Source: Echria macrotheca
Taxonomy: Eukaryota; Ascomycota; Sordariomycetes; Sordariales; Schizotheciaceae
Direction: 5' to 3'
Length of the DNA stretch: 64,000 nt
Assembly: GCA_030411725.1 (NCBI GenBank)
Contig: MU839828.1
Location: forward strand, 2,418,001 to 2,482,000
Shown: in pieces, positions 25,351-36,843 of the stretch
Numbering within the stretch: the first letter of the stretch is position 1
Layout: each line of letters begins with the position of its first letter
Program-made: the position numbers and the translations under genes
Notes under the pieces: generated by a model
Database searches by the model: none
What the model saw: only the letters and a program-made list of their open reading frames with translations
What the model was told of the DNA's origin: nothing

Positions 25351-27881
25351 TCATCGTCCGGTGAAATGCCCCGAGAAGGTTGCCATAGAGCCTTGGTGTG
25401 ATTGTTGCAGCTCCCAGGCCTTCCTTCCGACCTCTTTCATTAGCCGCTTAGGCGCCATGCGACCTGTCATGAGCTCAAAAGCCTCGATTGCCATTTCGCC
25501 GACAACCTCCAAGCCGTCTACGATGCTCCAAGCTGGGGAGACGCCTTGCCGGAAGGCTTGCATCTGGGCAACCAGCGGGGTCACGAGTGGCCCATAGGCA
25601 AGCTTTGAAATAAAAAAGGTCAGCGACACAATCCTAACCTGAACCTTGCCTCTGACTATCGACGGAGGAAAGAGAATGCTGACTGATAGAAAGAAGAATT
25701 CCGACTTACCTCGACGACCACACCTCCTGTTGGGCTCCCCAACCAGCCCAGCGGTATCTCGAAATCGGCCGGCGGATTCCCATCCACGCTCGTGGCCGGG
25801 ACACAAGAGATGATCATCGTCGGTAGCTGGTATCCAGACGGCCAGGCGTCCAGCAGCGAGGGCAATACACGACATATCTCCGGGAGCGAGCCGTTAGCCT
25901 GGGGGCTGACGAGTCCCTGAGTGGCAGCCCACTCGTTGAAATGCTCGGCGACCTTCACAGCGTTGGCGTATGTCCGATTGTGTATGAAAACGTTGCGGCA
26001 GCCGAGTTGGATCAGAGCATAGATGGCAGCGCGCGCCATGCCGCCAGCACCTATAACCAAGCCTGTGGTCCTGGATGGTTGAACAAAATTCCGAGGACTA
26101 ATAGCTCGGCGGAGACAAGTGAGGATGGCGCTCCAGTCGGTATTGTCTCCAAAGAAGGTGCGGGCACGGCCGGCCTTGTTCCGGGAGTTGGCATGGTCGA
26201 GAATTCCATTCGTCTTGCCTCGGAGAGGAAGCAGGACGTTGACGGCACCGATGGCCGTGGCGTGGTGGCTCTTGACCTTGAGGTGCGGCATTATGGCCAC
26301 CTTGAAGGGTGCTGTGAGAGAGCCGCCACCGAAGGCATCGCTAATACAAATCTGGTTCAGATCATCGAGGGTCGAACAAGTCACGGCCTGGAAGGTGTGT
26401 GGCATGCCGGCGAAGTCGTAGGCGGCATTATGCATAGCCGGCGACAGAGAGTAAGAAACATTAGACCCAAGAACATAAAACTGAAGCGGATCGAGGAGAA
26501 ACTGGCGGAAAAGCAACTCGAAAGAGCCGGTAGCAGTGCTGACTGTGGCCAGGTGATCTCTCTCGTTTTCCATATCGGGATGCTTCACCGGGCTTAGGAT
26601 CCTGCTTTGGAGAGGCGTCCGGACCCCGAGGACGGAAAAGTCATAGGCTACCAGTGGAGGTTTTGGGTCGGGAATGGTACGTTGAATCTTGTTGCGGAAC
26701 TCCTCCAAAATACTAACGTCGCTGTCCCCGGCACAGAAACGGACGATGCGAACCACGTCGCAGCCGAGCGCCTGTGCCTTCTTATAGTTTTCGACTTGAA
26801 CATCATCGAGCCAGGGTGTGGCACCAAAGCCCATGTACCAAAAGTTCCCAATAACCTTGGAGCGGCCGCGATGGCGCAAGACACGGCTGACAAGCTCCTC
26901 ATCTCGCTGGAGGTCAAGGCTGATATAATCGACGCCGAGGCGCAGACCTAGCTCGAGCAGATCGGCGTCCATGGCATTCCTTTCGTCAAGTGACCTCCGC
27001 CTCTCTCCACGGGGGTTCTCTTCGACGTGGTAGATGATGGGAAGACCCAGCTTCCGCCTGATCAGAGCGACTTGCCGTGCCACGATGTTATGGAGGTCGT
27101 TCGGCCAGTGATCGATAATCAGTTCGATACAATCCCCACGGGCCTCAAAGTCCTCCCACTCGAGATCCATATCCATCAAGTATGATAGACGGAGCCTCAG
27201 AGCGTACGAGTATGACCGGAATTCGGGAGGGATAGCGTTGACCGAAAACGGGCTTTCCAGCCATGCGCGGGTGGCGCCTCGACCGGTGATGAGATCAAGA
27301 AAGCGAGTAAAGTCCTCCCGGGCACAAAGAAGTTTAGAGGGTGTGGGATTGCGACTGTCCATAGGGGTGCTGCTGCCCGAGATGGGAGACGAGGCATGGT
27401 TGGACGAGTCGAGAAGGTTGTAGTACTCCAGGTTGGAGCAGCTTCTGTGTTTCTCGTCGGCCTTGAGAAGCTGTTCAGCATCTGCCGCGTCCATGAGGAG
27501 CGCAATCTGCTCCTTTTCTCGGTGGATATACACCACCGGATGGGTTCTGGAGTAGGCTCGTAGGGCTTCCTGGGCCTCGTCGGCCAGGCTGCTCATGCCG
27601 CACTCGATGACGCATCCCGTCCGGTTGCTATCAAGCATCCTCTTGAAGACTTCGGCATTCTGACGGGCAAAGGCCTCCCTCCCGTTTCGAGAGAGATACT
27701 GGCCACGAGTCAGACCGGTGATCTTTTCAAAGTAGTGATCTTCGGTAACCAGTGGCCGTCGGAGATGGAGAGCGCCCATGAAGCCAAGGGTACGCTTCCC
27801 TGCTCCCCGACAGCCTACCAGGACGATCGAGGCATTGGCATCGAAGGCCCGCTCATTTTTAGGGGGGACCACGGGAGACAT
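25351..27881 (-). CDS. Quinate-repressor-type protein (QutR/QA-1S homologue)
   Basis: The model joins 27881-25710 and 25602-25351 around a 107-nt phase-0 intron (GTAAGT...AAAG), giving 807 residues. The frame is open further upstream, but the ATG at 27881 starts the conserved part and the upstream stretch is encoded by a 7-bp tandem repeat. The order of domains is that of the last three AROM domains: shikimate-kinase-like with P-loop GCRGAGKRT at 23-31; type I dehydroquinase-like; then shikimate-dehydrogenase-like with SYSLSPAMHNA, LTAPFK, GDNTDW and the nucleotide-binding GAGGMARAA. In the dehydroquinase part the catalytic His (normally in an HDP-like motif after VIAS) is replaced within NFWYMG, and the Schiff-base Lys is Arg in DVVRIVRF. 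Loss of both fits the known family role as a repressor that senses the pathway rather than an enzyme. No other quinate gene lies in the window. Target genes are inferred from the family. Confidence 0.88.
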
Positions 27882-27972
27882 AGCGGTTGCAGTCCGGGTC
27901 CAGGGGGTTTGGTCGAAGACGACAGCAAAGGGCAAACAAGGCTCGCTATACACGAGTGGCCCCGTATATTGG

Positions 27973-28030
27973 GTGTAGACTGTAGACTGTAGACCGTAGA
28001 CTGTAGAGTGTAGGCCGTAGTCTAGACTGT
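27973..28030. repeat. 7-bp tandem repeat in the quinate-repressor 5' leader
   Basis: About eight imperfect copies of TGTAGAC or GTAGACT lie just upstream of the chosen start. Translated on the minus strand they give a repeated Tyr/Ser/Thr/Val peptide, which is why the longer open frame starting at 28154 was not taken as protein. Confidence 0.8.
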
Positions 28031-29052
28031 ATAGTGGATGGCTACCGGGGGCTCGGCGCGCCGAGAGGGTCGGCGAGGACGGGGATAGGGGTATCAGGTG
28101 GTTGGTGGTTGACGAGGTGAGCACAAGCCAGCGTGAAAACGCAAAATGCGACAAGACGAAGCAGTTTCGGGCCGCACCCGCACGCCTGGGATGCCAGAAA
28201 CAGAGCAGAGAAGGTGAAACAAGTGTCAGTGATTCAGGCCCCAGATGAATGCCCGAAGTCTGCCTTCATCCATTGTGAAGGCGTGCATCGGCAGATTTGT
28301 CGGGAGTCTTTGCCGGGAAAATGAATACCCTGCGCTGAAGCTTCCCTGAGTAAGAACGACTGCCGGCGCCTCCACGCCCGCCATTGGCCCTAAAGCGGCC
28401 CAAGCTCCCCCAGAGCCCCATCAGCCCGCTAACAACCCCGCGTCAAATGCAAACCGGGCTCGGGATAATTCCGTGCCAATCCAGTTCTCTAAAGTCGATG
28501 TCATAAAAGTTGTGAAGATTGGAAACCGCTATTCTATTTGCTATGGAGATTTAAGTTTAATTGTGCATTAAGAGCCTCCTCTTGTCACTTGGGCATGACC
28601 CCACCAAGCCACATATCCAGTGGCGTCCAATGTCTTGGTTCACGTTAGATAGAGAGAACTTCCCCGCCATTATGTAGGACCGGCTCTGATGTAGAAATCC
28701 AACAAGAACCCCGACATGGATATATCTCTAGATTGGAAGCCAGTACGATAACAGCTCCTATCGGAAAGAAGTGGTGAAAATGTTTGGAGTAGAGGCCACC
28801 TGGATGGGACCCCTAGTCGGCTTCTGAGTGGCCGCTCGCTAAATTTAGCTTTGCTGCCCCGCGGCCAGCGACACAATTTCTCCAACTCTCAACATATCGA
28901 AGAGGCTCGTTGCACTTCAAGACCCCCAACCTAGTTGCACGCCCGCATCACCTCCATGGTCCCGGTCCCGTCGGCCCCGGCCTTTTCTTGATACGTCGGT
29001 CGCAATTGATCCGGTCTATGGGGTAAAGGTGGCCGCCGAGCGCTGGGCGACA

Positions 29053-30178
29053 ATGGACTTCGCCGTCGGAGACATCGACGCCCGACTGCCGCCAAACGGC
29101 CTCGATCCTGCCCTGCCGCTCGCCGGCTCCGCACAATCGACCTCGATACCCGGTTCCGCCGCTGTCATGTCTGAACCCGGTGCCCCGGCTAGCGATACCG
29201 GTGCCGATGCTGGTGATGTCCCTGTGAACCCTCGAAAGAGGAAGAAGGCGTCTCGAGCGTATGTCACTCATGTTTCACCTCGTTTTCACTCGGGGGCCGT
29301 TGCTCACTAAGCCCCTTATTCAGATGCGACTTTTGCCATGTCAACCACCAGCCCTGTGACAATGGCAAGCCAAAGTGTAGTGTCTGTCAGAAGCACAACA
29401 AGCCGTGTCTGTATCTCCGGCCGACCAAGCGTCGCGGACCGCAGAAAGGCTACCGCACCGCGCTCAACACGTACAAGGAGAGCGCAGCTGCCTGGGGGGC
29501 CGTACTGGGTGCTATTCCCGGACTGGATGCCCTCATCGAGGGCCACCTGAACGGCAACAACGGGAAGTACATCATTGCTTCCATCAAAGATGGCAGCCAG
29601 CAGGAGGCTCTCATCAACAAGTGGCAGGAGAGCTCCGTCTTCAAAGCCTTTTTCGGTCACAACAACTCGCCCGTACCCGGTGGAACTCATACGGGCGCGC
29701 CATCCCAGGAGCCGGAAGCCGAGGATGATGAGTATCCCGGGGCTGACGATGTCGCCTTGGGCCGACCAGCCACTGCCAAGCGGTTGATACAGTCCCCGAC
29801 GTCTATCAAGAGCCATTCATCGTCGCGGGTTATGACGGGAGACCCCAAGACGCCCAAGGTCGAAGCCGCACTGCTGCAGAAAGACCTCGCGTCGCTGTCT
29901 GATATCGTGGCCAAAGACGCTGCGCAGTCGTTCGTATACCCAGCTTCCGTTGCTGGCCGGTATCTAACCTTGATTGCAGATCCTCGCGTGCCTCGCAGAC
30001 GCTGGCGTCCCTCGGTTTTGCGCCGAACGAGACCATTGCGGACTTTTATACCATGGGCTCCAACCCGGAGCCGATCGCGCAGCCCAACGACCAGGACATG
30101 TTCGACCCCGACCTCGGCACCGAGTCTGAGCAGCGGGCCTACTACGAGCTCCTCATGGGTCGTTCTTTTCCGGGATAG
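29053..30178 (+). CDS. Zn(II)2Cys6 zinc-cluster transcription regulator
   Basis: The model joins 29053-29258, 29324-29929 and 29980-30178, giving 336 residues. Intron 1 is 65 nt (GTATGT...TTCAG). Intron 2 is 50 nt with a less usual GTTCGT donor, a CTAAC branch site and GCAG. That donor was chosen because it keeps the frame into a clearly protein-like C-terminus ending YYELLMGRSFPG. After a basic NPRKRKKASRA the zinc cluster reads C-D-F-C-x6-C-x6-C-x2-C-x6-C, the full Zn2Cys6 pattern, followed by the basic linker TKRRGPQKGYRTAL. The protein is short and I see no fungal-specific middle regulatory domain. It should bind DNA in the nucleus; targets are unknown. It is divergent from the quinate-repressor homologue with 1.2 kb between starts, but a functional link is only a possibility. 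A later ATG near 29167 is an alternative start. Confidence 0.8.
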
Positions 30179-31074
30179 CAGCCTTGGTTCTAGATGCCAA
30201 ACATGCATAAGCCTCGCGTGTCGCATACCAACAGGCAGCGGCCCGATTTAGGCCGTCCGGATGGGCTAGCTGGTCCACCATTCAGGATTCTGTCGCGGTG
30301 GTATAATACTATATACGAAGGCCGGATACAATCTTTGGGGATGGATGTCACTAATAATCCTGATCTCATACATCTGTGCTTCGGCAAGAAGGATACAGGC
30401 AAGTTTGAGAAAGAGGTTCGCATAATTCCCGTCACTTGATTCCAATCTTGGCTCTAACAGCGTCCTTTGGCAGGTTGAAAAGGAAAGTGGAATGAGAATA
30501 CTGTCAGCATAGCGACACTTTGTACGATTACAATTGATGGATGATACCCGCCCGTTTCGTGGCAAACTCCCTACCTAGCTGATAATTGACTTGAGCATGA
30601 ATCATGCAGGATTGAGTGCTCACGCATGTCAACAGTACAGGAGAGAGTGACAAACAAGTCCAAATGGTGTTGCGCACAGCAACAATTACAATAATGTATT
30701 GTCATGGTTTAGACTGATGACGATATCGGTGTGACGCGTCAAGTCAGCACCAAGGTATGCTTCCGATCCCATCCATACCATACCAAGCCATGGCTATGCT
30801 CCCACCGAGCCAGCTCTCCGTCCAGAGTCCCACTGATGCAAATGATTAAACAACAGATACCGTGGATACACGATGCCCAAACTCGCCCTGAAAATGGGTG
30901 TACGTTCCCAACCGAATCAAACACCGATCAACCCAAAGCCAAAACCTTGCCGCCAGATGATCCCAAAAGAAGGCATGCAAATGTCCCGCTTACAGAACCG
31001 CCGAATAATACAACAGATACCCAACTGCGCGCCGAGATTGCAGAAAAGAAGCGAATGAGCAATGACGAACGGAT
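30179..31074. other. Intergenic, no feature seen
   Basis: This AT-richer stretch lies between the 3' ends of the zinc-cluster gene and the small unknown gene. It probably holds both 3' untranslated regions. No repeat, RNA gene or exon was recognised. Confidence 0.4.
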
Positions 31075-31787
31075 TCAGACCAACTCAAACCCGTCATCCT
31101 CATCCCCATCCCTCGTCGAACCAAGATCCGTCACGGCCTGGCGCAGCGTCCTCCGGGCCTTCCGGCCCTTGACAGCCTCGCCATTGGCATCCAGAATCTC
31201 GTACTCCTTCTCGACGAAGCGCTCGGTATCCCGCGCCGTGGGCGCCTTGACAAAGATGTCGAGCGTCAGCGGCCGGCCGGGCGTGTCGGCCCGGTCGAAG
31301 CTGTAGAGCACGTTGTCTGTCGCGCTGGCCCTGCGGACGAGCGCCGGTGGTCCCCCGTGGAGGGGCGGCAGCTCACCCAGCAATGACCTGGACGTCGCGT
31401 CGTCGGTTATCTCGCGCTTGGCGTAGAGCTGGGTGCGCACGCGGCCGACGGGGGCGTTGTGGGCCTTGCGCATCTTGACCATGTTTTGCGTCTTCTTGGG
31501 GTGATAGCCGTTGCTGGGACCGACGGTCAGTCATGGTTGGGGGGGGGAATGGATGCAGCAGAGGGTGATGCGGCTTACTCGCAGTACTTGCTGCGCGGCC
31601 GGACCTTGGCCTGCTGGCCCTCGCTGCCCGTGATGGGCTCGAAGGTGGCTAGGTCTAGCCGCACGCCGGGGGAGGGGTCGCAACCTCGCGACCACTTCTC
31701 CGCTGAGTCCTTGGTGCGCTTCCACTCCTTGTTGGCGCTGCGGAGGTCTCGCTCGAACTGGATGGGTGACTCGATTACGTTCGCCAT
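31075..31787 (-). CDS. Conserved-looking small protein, function unknown
   Basis: The model joins 31787-31579 and 31513-31075 with a 65-nt phase-2 intron (GTAAGC...CCCAG), giving 215 residues from an ATG. The protein is soluble and basic at the start (RDLRSANKEWKRTKDSAEKW), with no signal peptide or membrane span. The middle has KAHNAPVGRVRTQLYAKREI, the later part FVEKEYEILDANGEAVKGRK, and the end is acidic (GDEDDGFELV). I do not recognise the family. The splice join is clean and codon use is coherent across both exons, so the gene is likely real. It is transcribed towards the zinc-cluster gene. Confidence 0.65.
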
Positions 31788-34700
31788 TGTTGATGCGGGT
31801 GTCTGGGGGTTGTGGCTTGAGGATTGGTGTGTGTGACTCCTTGCTTGGGGGTTTTTGGATGGGTGTCGAGGATTACCGCTCCTGTTTACGGAAGCGGTGA
31901 TGTCGACGGGGTGTGCTGGAATGGACGGCTGACGGTGTCGCCGGAAGCGGAAAAGATGACTTGGTGAAGAGGTATCTCTTGAGAGTTCCGGCGAGGAAAA
32001 TACGGTTACTGTCCCTTTTTCAAGAGACAGAAACCACGGGTGTAAGAGTAATTCGGAGGCTGTCGACAGGGGAGGACAGAGGAGTCACTCGGGCAAGCTT
32101 CCTCCAATAAGCCAAGTCTTATGCAGGGCGTAGTGCGGATAGGCGAGGAATGCTAACAGTGGAAAGAAAGAAAAACGGAAGATGAAGGCTTTGTGGCGTT
32201 TGGATTCGTTCTCAGGTCCTGACAAAGAAAGAAGAATCAGGTCGAACGGGGGAGGGCGAGCGCGAGGGTACTTGTTTGGCCGGGTGAGTCAAAGGGGGTC
32301 GATCCCCGGTAGCTACGGTACACACAACACCTCGGGAGGTCGCGGCGTCGGTCGGCGGCGCTTCGATTAGATAGTGACGATAAGCGATAAGAGCTGACGA
32401 GCGCGGACGGATGGAGGGACGAGATAGCGAATGAAACTGTACAACTCTCTCTCTCTCTTTCTAAATAAAACAGAACAAAAAAAAACAGATATCTTTACAG
32501 TGGAATATGTAGAGGTATCTCTGAATTGCTTTGATGGGTTTTTGGTTCTTGGGTTTTGAGTCACGGAGAAAAGGGGAGGAGGAAGCAGGAGGCCGACGAG
32601 GCGCAGGAACCAGACGACCGATATATCAGCAATCTTCCCTCCAGCTCATCAGCTGGCTGGCTCACAGTTGGCTGTCAGTTAGTTCCTTATCGGCCTGTTT
32701 TGGGTAAGCCGGGGGACTGGATAAAGCTGTCCTGTCCTGTCTGTCCTGCCTTGCGTCGCCGGGCGAAGGAGGGGCACCCGCACACCACGGGGCAACAAGG
32801 GGGTGTGATGATGAGGGGCTCAGCTTGGGGGGTGGCGGTTGGTAGTTACAACCATGACCAACCCTGTGTTTGTTGGTGGGAGGTATGTGAGTAGTCCCCA
32901 GACCAGACCGACCGGCCCGTGGGGTTTTGTCAGACGTGATGCGAGTGACGACAGCGGGCCTCTGCTGCCCTGTCCGGCAGGACAGCTGCGGCGTGCCCGG
33001 CATCTGACTGGTATCAGAAGACCTTGGTTTTTCTTTGGCACTTTTTTGGGTATCCAGTCAACCAGTCATCGTCACAGCCTCCTCTTCTTTGACGTTTTGT
33101 GTTGTGTGACTTGGTTCTATGATGACATTTGTTTTGCCGCATTTTTGCCTGGACTTGGTTTTTCGTGTTTCGAGTTCGAGTCCTGATGAGGGGAGCGGTT
33201 GTCCATGAGAAGGTACTTACTTGGATGAAGCCGGCCTACCCCAGGAATCCACGGCTTTCTCATTCTCCATGGTATCCATAAATGCCTCTGCCATTCATTC
33301 CATAGGCCTAAGCCTGTTGGTGACACTGACCTGGTGAGCCTGGGGCTCCTCCACCTCTGGATCGTATCTCGGATACTGTGCTCATGCTAGAGATACACCT
33401 GTACTGACACGCCCGTGGACTTTCCGACTCCTTCCGGACCTCGATGTTTCAACCCAGAGAGGCTGCGAATCATCAACACCATGTGCCGCTGTCATTGGTC
33501 GAGGAGCGCAATCAGTTGTAGCTATTTCAGATTGCGACCCCTCTCTCCCTCCCACCAACACAAGGTGACAGGCACCACAAGTACACACACACTGGGGTGG
33601 TGGTGGTTTGGTACTTGGTAGAGCTTCGCGTTGCGCCGATTCATCATGTCCGTTTGACCCCACCTCCGCAATGGGCTTGTTCTTTAGCGGGGGGGGGGGG
33701 GGGGAGTTAGCGTCGTGGCGTCTTGGACAAGACGTCTCGATCGTTCCATTTTCCAGAGTTATCGTGTCTACTGCGGGAGTGAACAAGACGAAACTACAGA
33801 TTGCAGAAGGTGAACGAGCTCATCACCACAAGCTCCCTCAGCAGCCGATGTCATCGCACCCCCCGCAGGGCCAGGTGACGCGGTTCATTCGCCAATTGTG
33901 CCTGAAGATCGGGGGGTGCGCAGGGACGGATCATGCAGGCGCTTGCACTGCTGCGTGCTTGCTAGGTAGCTAGCCGCTGCACGTCGATAAGCCTGATAAG
34001 ATCGCGATTTGGCGTCATCCCCCACCATCTTTCCATCTTCCGCTCGACAGGCAGACTTGTAGCGAAAGGAAAAGGAAAGAGGGTGTCTTCATTTCTCGTT
34101 AACCCCTGGCGAACTCCCGTAGACAAATACGAGGCGGGAGTCGATTCCCGGTGCTTCCCGGCGTGCCCGGCTCGGTGGCCGAGGTCGGAGGCTACCTATC
34201 TTTGATCTAAGCGACTTCCGATCAATCAACAGTGCTGGGAATGACCGGTACAGTATCGGATGCTTCGTTTCAGAGCGTCACCAACAAAGAGTTCCGTGTG
34301 CTGAGGGGTTAGTGAGGCGCGGGAGGGGGTCACGGGTCTGCTGACTGACAAGCCGGCGTCATCATGGCTTTGCTTGGTTGCTTGGTTAGGGGATGGCTGA
34401 ATCTAGAAACAGGGCTGAGCCTGCTTGCCTTGTCGGCGCCGGGACTTGGTTTACTCAGGGACGTAATGATAACAATGGAAAACGTGCTTGCCGAGGCCCT
34501 GTTTTCAGACTCAATGCGGCGAGCATCTTTCATCAATGACAGGCATACAGCTTACTTTGTTTCTTCCTTGTCGGGGAGCCAATGCATCGAGGGTGTGCAC
34601 GCCTGGTTGGCGAGGACAGACTCCCCGCACGGTCTGCAAGCGATATGCGATGGGGTAATGAGAATAGATGTTGGGCATAGTGTAGATGGCGGGTTTGTTT

Positions 34701-35337
34701 ACTGGGAATTGCCTGTCGTGAGTGTGGTGGGGTTGACATTGGCTGCTATGAAAGTGCGACGGCGCCATTTCACATGATGCCCCGGGCCATGTCGAGGGTG
34801 CGGGTGAATCGCCGACCGAGCCGGAGTGTTGTGTCGGCAATCTGCTCGGCGAGGTGCGCAGATGTCGGAAGTCTGTGAAAACGAATCAGCCTCGACATAG
34901 CACCGGCGACAAGAATGCTAAGAGCTTGATCGCTCAACTTGCACTCTGCCCCACGGTCAACCTTAGGTTATCGAAGGTGATTTACCAGTTGTCTTGGGTA
35001 CCTAAAAATATAGATTTTGAGTTTTTTTTATGATTTATACATCACTATTGTTTCGACAAATACGTAGAGATCACATTCCTTTTTGCGTCCGTCAGTCTCC
35101 TTTCGAAGCTATCTAAACACTTGAATGCCACCGCAAACTCGCCGATGTTGTTGAATCCGGCGATCTTATCAGTGATGTCATCCCCGCTTTATCGGCGCTG
35201 TGGTCTGCGCGGCGCGACGCGGTACCAGGCGTCGCGGAACTTGCCGTTGAACCTCGTGCAACTCCAAAACTGAGAATCTCTCAAACCACCACACCATCAA
35301 CCACCCTCCCCCGACCCCCTCACCAGAACAAAACAAG
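31788..35337. other. Intergenic, no supported gene
   Basis: This 3.5-kb stretch has many short overlapping frames but none with a motif or credible splicing. It includes a run of 16 G at about 33689-33704. The part next to 35337 is the likely promoter of the CWC26 gene. Confidence 0.45.
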
Positions 35338-36372
35338 ATGCCATCCGACAAAGCCTCCTACCTAGCAGCCCACTACCTAACCGCCGACCCAAAACCGAGC
35401 ACCTCCAAAAAGCGCAAGCGAAAACATGCCTCGTCCAAAACCGACGGCCTCCTCATCCAAGATGACGACGAGCCAGGCTGGACAACCAACCCAACCTCCC
35501 ACGACAATAACGACGAAGAGACCCCCATAACAATAGCCGGCACGAGCGCCGAATTCCGCCGAGCCAAGAAGTCCGCCTGGAAGACGCTCACTTCCACCAG
35601 CACCACCACCAGCCCAGCAGAAGATGCCGCCGCCGCCGACGCCGACGCAATCATCGCCAGCGCAGCCGCCGAACAAGCCGCCGCCGCGGCGCTCGACGAA
35701 GACGGCCCCTCCCCAATCCCGATGATGTCCGACGGCACGCACGCGGGCCTACAGAGCGCCAAGGCCATCACGGCGCAGCTGCGCATCCGACAGGCGGCCG
35801 AGCGCGCCGAGCTGGCGCGGATCACCGCCGAGCGCGCCACCAAAAACCCGTCCGACGCCGCCCAAGAAGACGAAGTCATCCTGCGCGACGCGACGGGCCG
35901 GCGCGTCGACGCGGCCATGCGCCGCGCCGAGATGCGGCGCGCGCAGGCGGAGGCGGAGCGCGCGGAGGAGGAGAGGAAGCGGAACCTCAAGGGCGAGGTG
36001 CAGCTCGCCGAGGCGCGGCGGCGGCGCGAGGAGCTGCAGGACGCGGCGCTGATGCCGCTTGCAAGGGGGAAGGATGATGTCGAGATGAATAGGGAGCTTC
36101 AGGAGCAGCAGAGGTGGAATGATCCGATGGCGCAGTTTATGGATTCGAAAGAGAGTGGTGCGAGGGGGACCGGGACGGGGAAAAACAAGAAGATGGAGGC
36201 GCGGAGGCCGTTGTATAAGGGTGCCGCACCGCCAAATCGGTATGGGATTAAACCGGGGTATCGCTGGGACGGGGTCGATCGCGGGAATGGCTTTGAGGCG
36301 GAGCGGTTCAAGGCTATTAATCGGAAGGAGAGGAATAAGGGGCTGGATTATGCCTGGCAGATGGATGAGTGA
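35338..36372 (+). CDS. cwc26: Pre-mRNA-splicing factor CWC26/BUD13 family
   Basis: A single exon of 344 residues from an ATG. The N-terminus is lysine-rich and presumably nuclear (SKKRKRKHASSK). The middle (about 90-240) is an Ala/Glu/Arg-rich charged helix. The C-terminal 100 residues carry the BUD13 signature: LQEQQRWNDPMAQFM, then RPLYKGAAPPNRYGIKPGYR, WDGVDRGNGFE and a short basic end. In yeast BUD13/CWC26 is part of the RES complex, which binds the spliceosome and aids splicing and nuclear retention of unspliced pre-mRNA; the same job is expected here. The C-terminal UHM-ligand-like Trp segment (YRWDGVDR) is intact. Long frames on the opposite strand are GC-driven shadows. It is convergent with the TFIIF gene, about 470 bp apart. 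Confidence 0.92.
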   Translation: MPSDKASYLAAHYLTADPKPSTSKKRKRKHASSKTDGLLIQDDDEPGWTTNPTSHDNNDEETPITIAGTSAEFRRAKKSAWKTLTSTSTTTSPAEDAAAADADAIIASAAAEQAAAAALDEDGPSPIPMMSDGTHAGLQSAKAITAQLRIRQAAERAELARITAERATKNPSDAAQEDEVILRDATGRRVDAAMRRAEMRRAQAEAERAEEERKRNLKGEVQLAEARRRREELQDAALMPLARGKDDVEMNRELQEQQRWNDPMAQFMDSKESGARGTGTGKNKKMEARRPLYKGAAPPNRYGIKPGYRWDGVDRGNGFEAERFKAINRKERNKGLDYAWQMDE

Positions 36373-36843
36373 TGGGGTATATATCTACTGGATTACACAT
36401 CACGGGGATTCAAACGCGAGTACAGGCCTGGTCAGGGAGAGCAAGGCTACCATCGACAACTGGCTCAATAATGATATCTTGAAGCCGGCTTCATTACGCA
36501 CCGCACAAGGTTTCTAGTGAACTCTGCATTGCATCACTAGACTTTTTCTAAACTGGACCAGCGCTCGGCACACGAACAAGACCAAAGTCTCGTAGAAACG
36601 TAGAAACACAACCCCAGAAGGCCGTTCTACCCGAGCAAGCACAGCTTGTGACTGTCCATCGCTAAGAGTTGATGAGAATCAACTACCGTGTCCCTCGGAA
36701 AAAGCCCGTTGCATTGGCACCGCGTCAAGCAACTCAGACAACGCTACCATGAAACCGCCAGCATACAGCAGCAGTTTCGTATCCTTCTTCCTCGTTTAAC
36801 CAACCACCGCCCCACCCCCCAAACCCAGCCAGCAACATCGCCA

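Noticed and set aside
32300..32330. B-box-like GGGGGTCGATCCCC
   Set aside because: Only a short palindrome; no tRNA fold upstream.
34100..34190. tRNA-like T-arm (CGGGAGTCGATTCCCGG)
   Set aside because: The loop is one base short and no matching D or anticodon arm or acceptor stem can be drawn around it.
35373..35990. 205-codon frame antisense to the CWC26 gene
   Set aside because: A shadow of the Ala/Arg-rich coding strand; no independent support.
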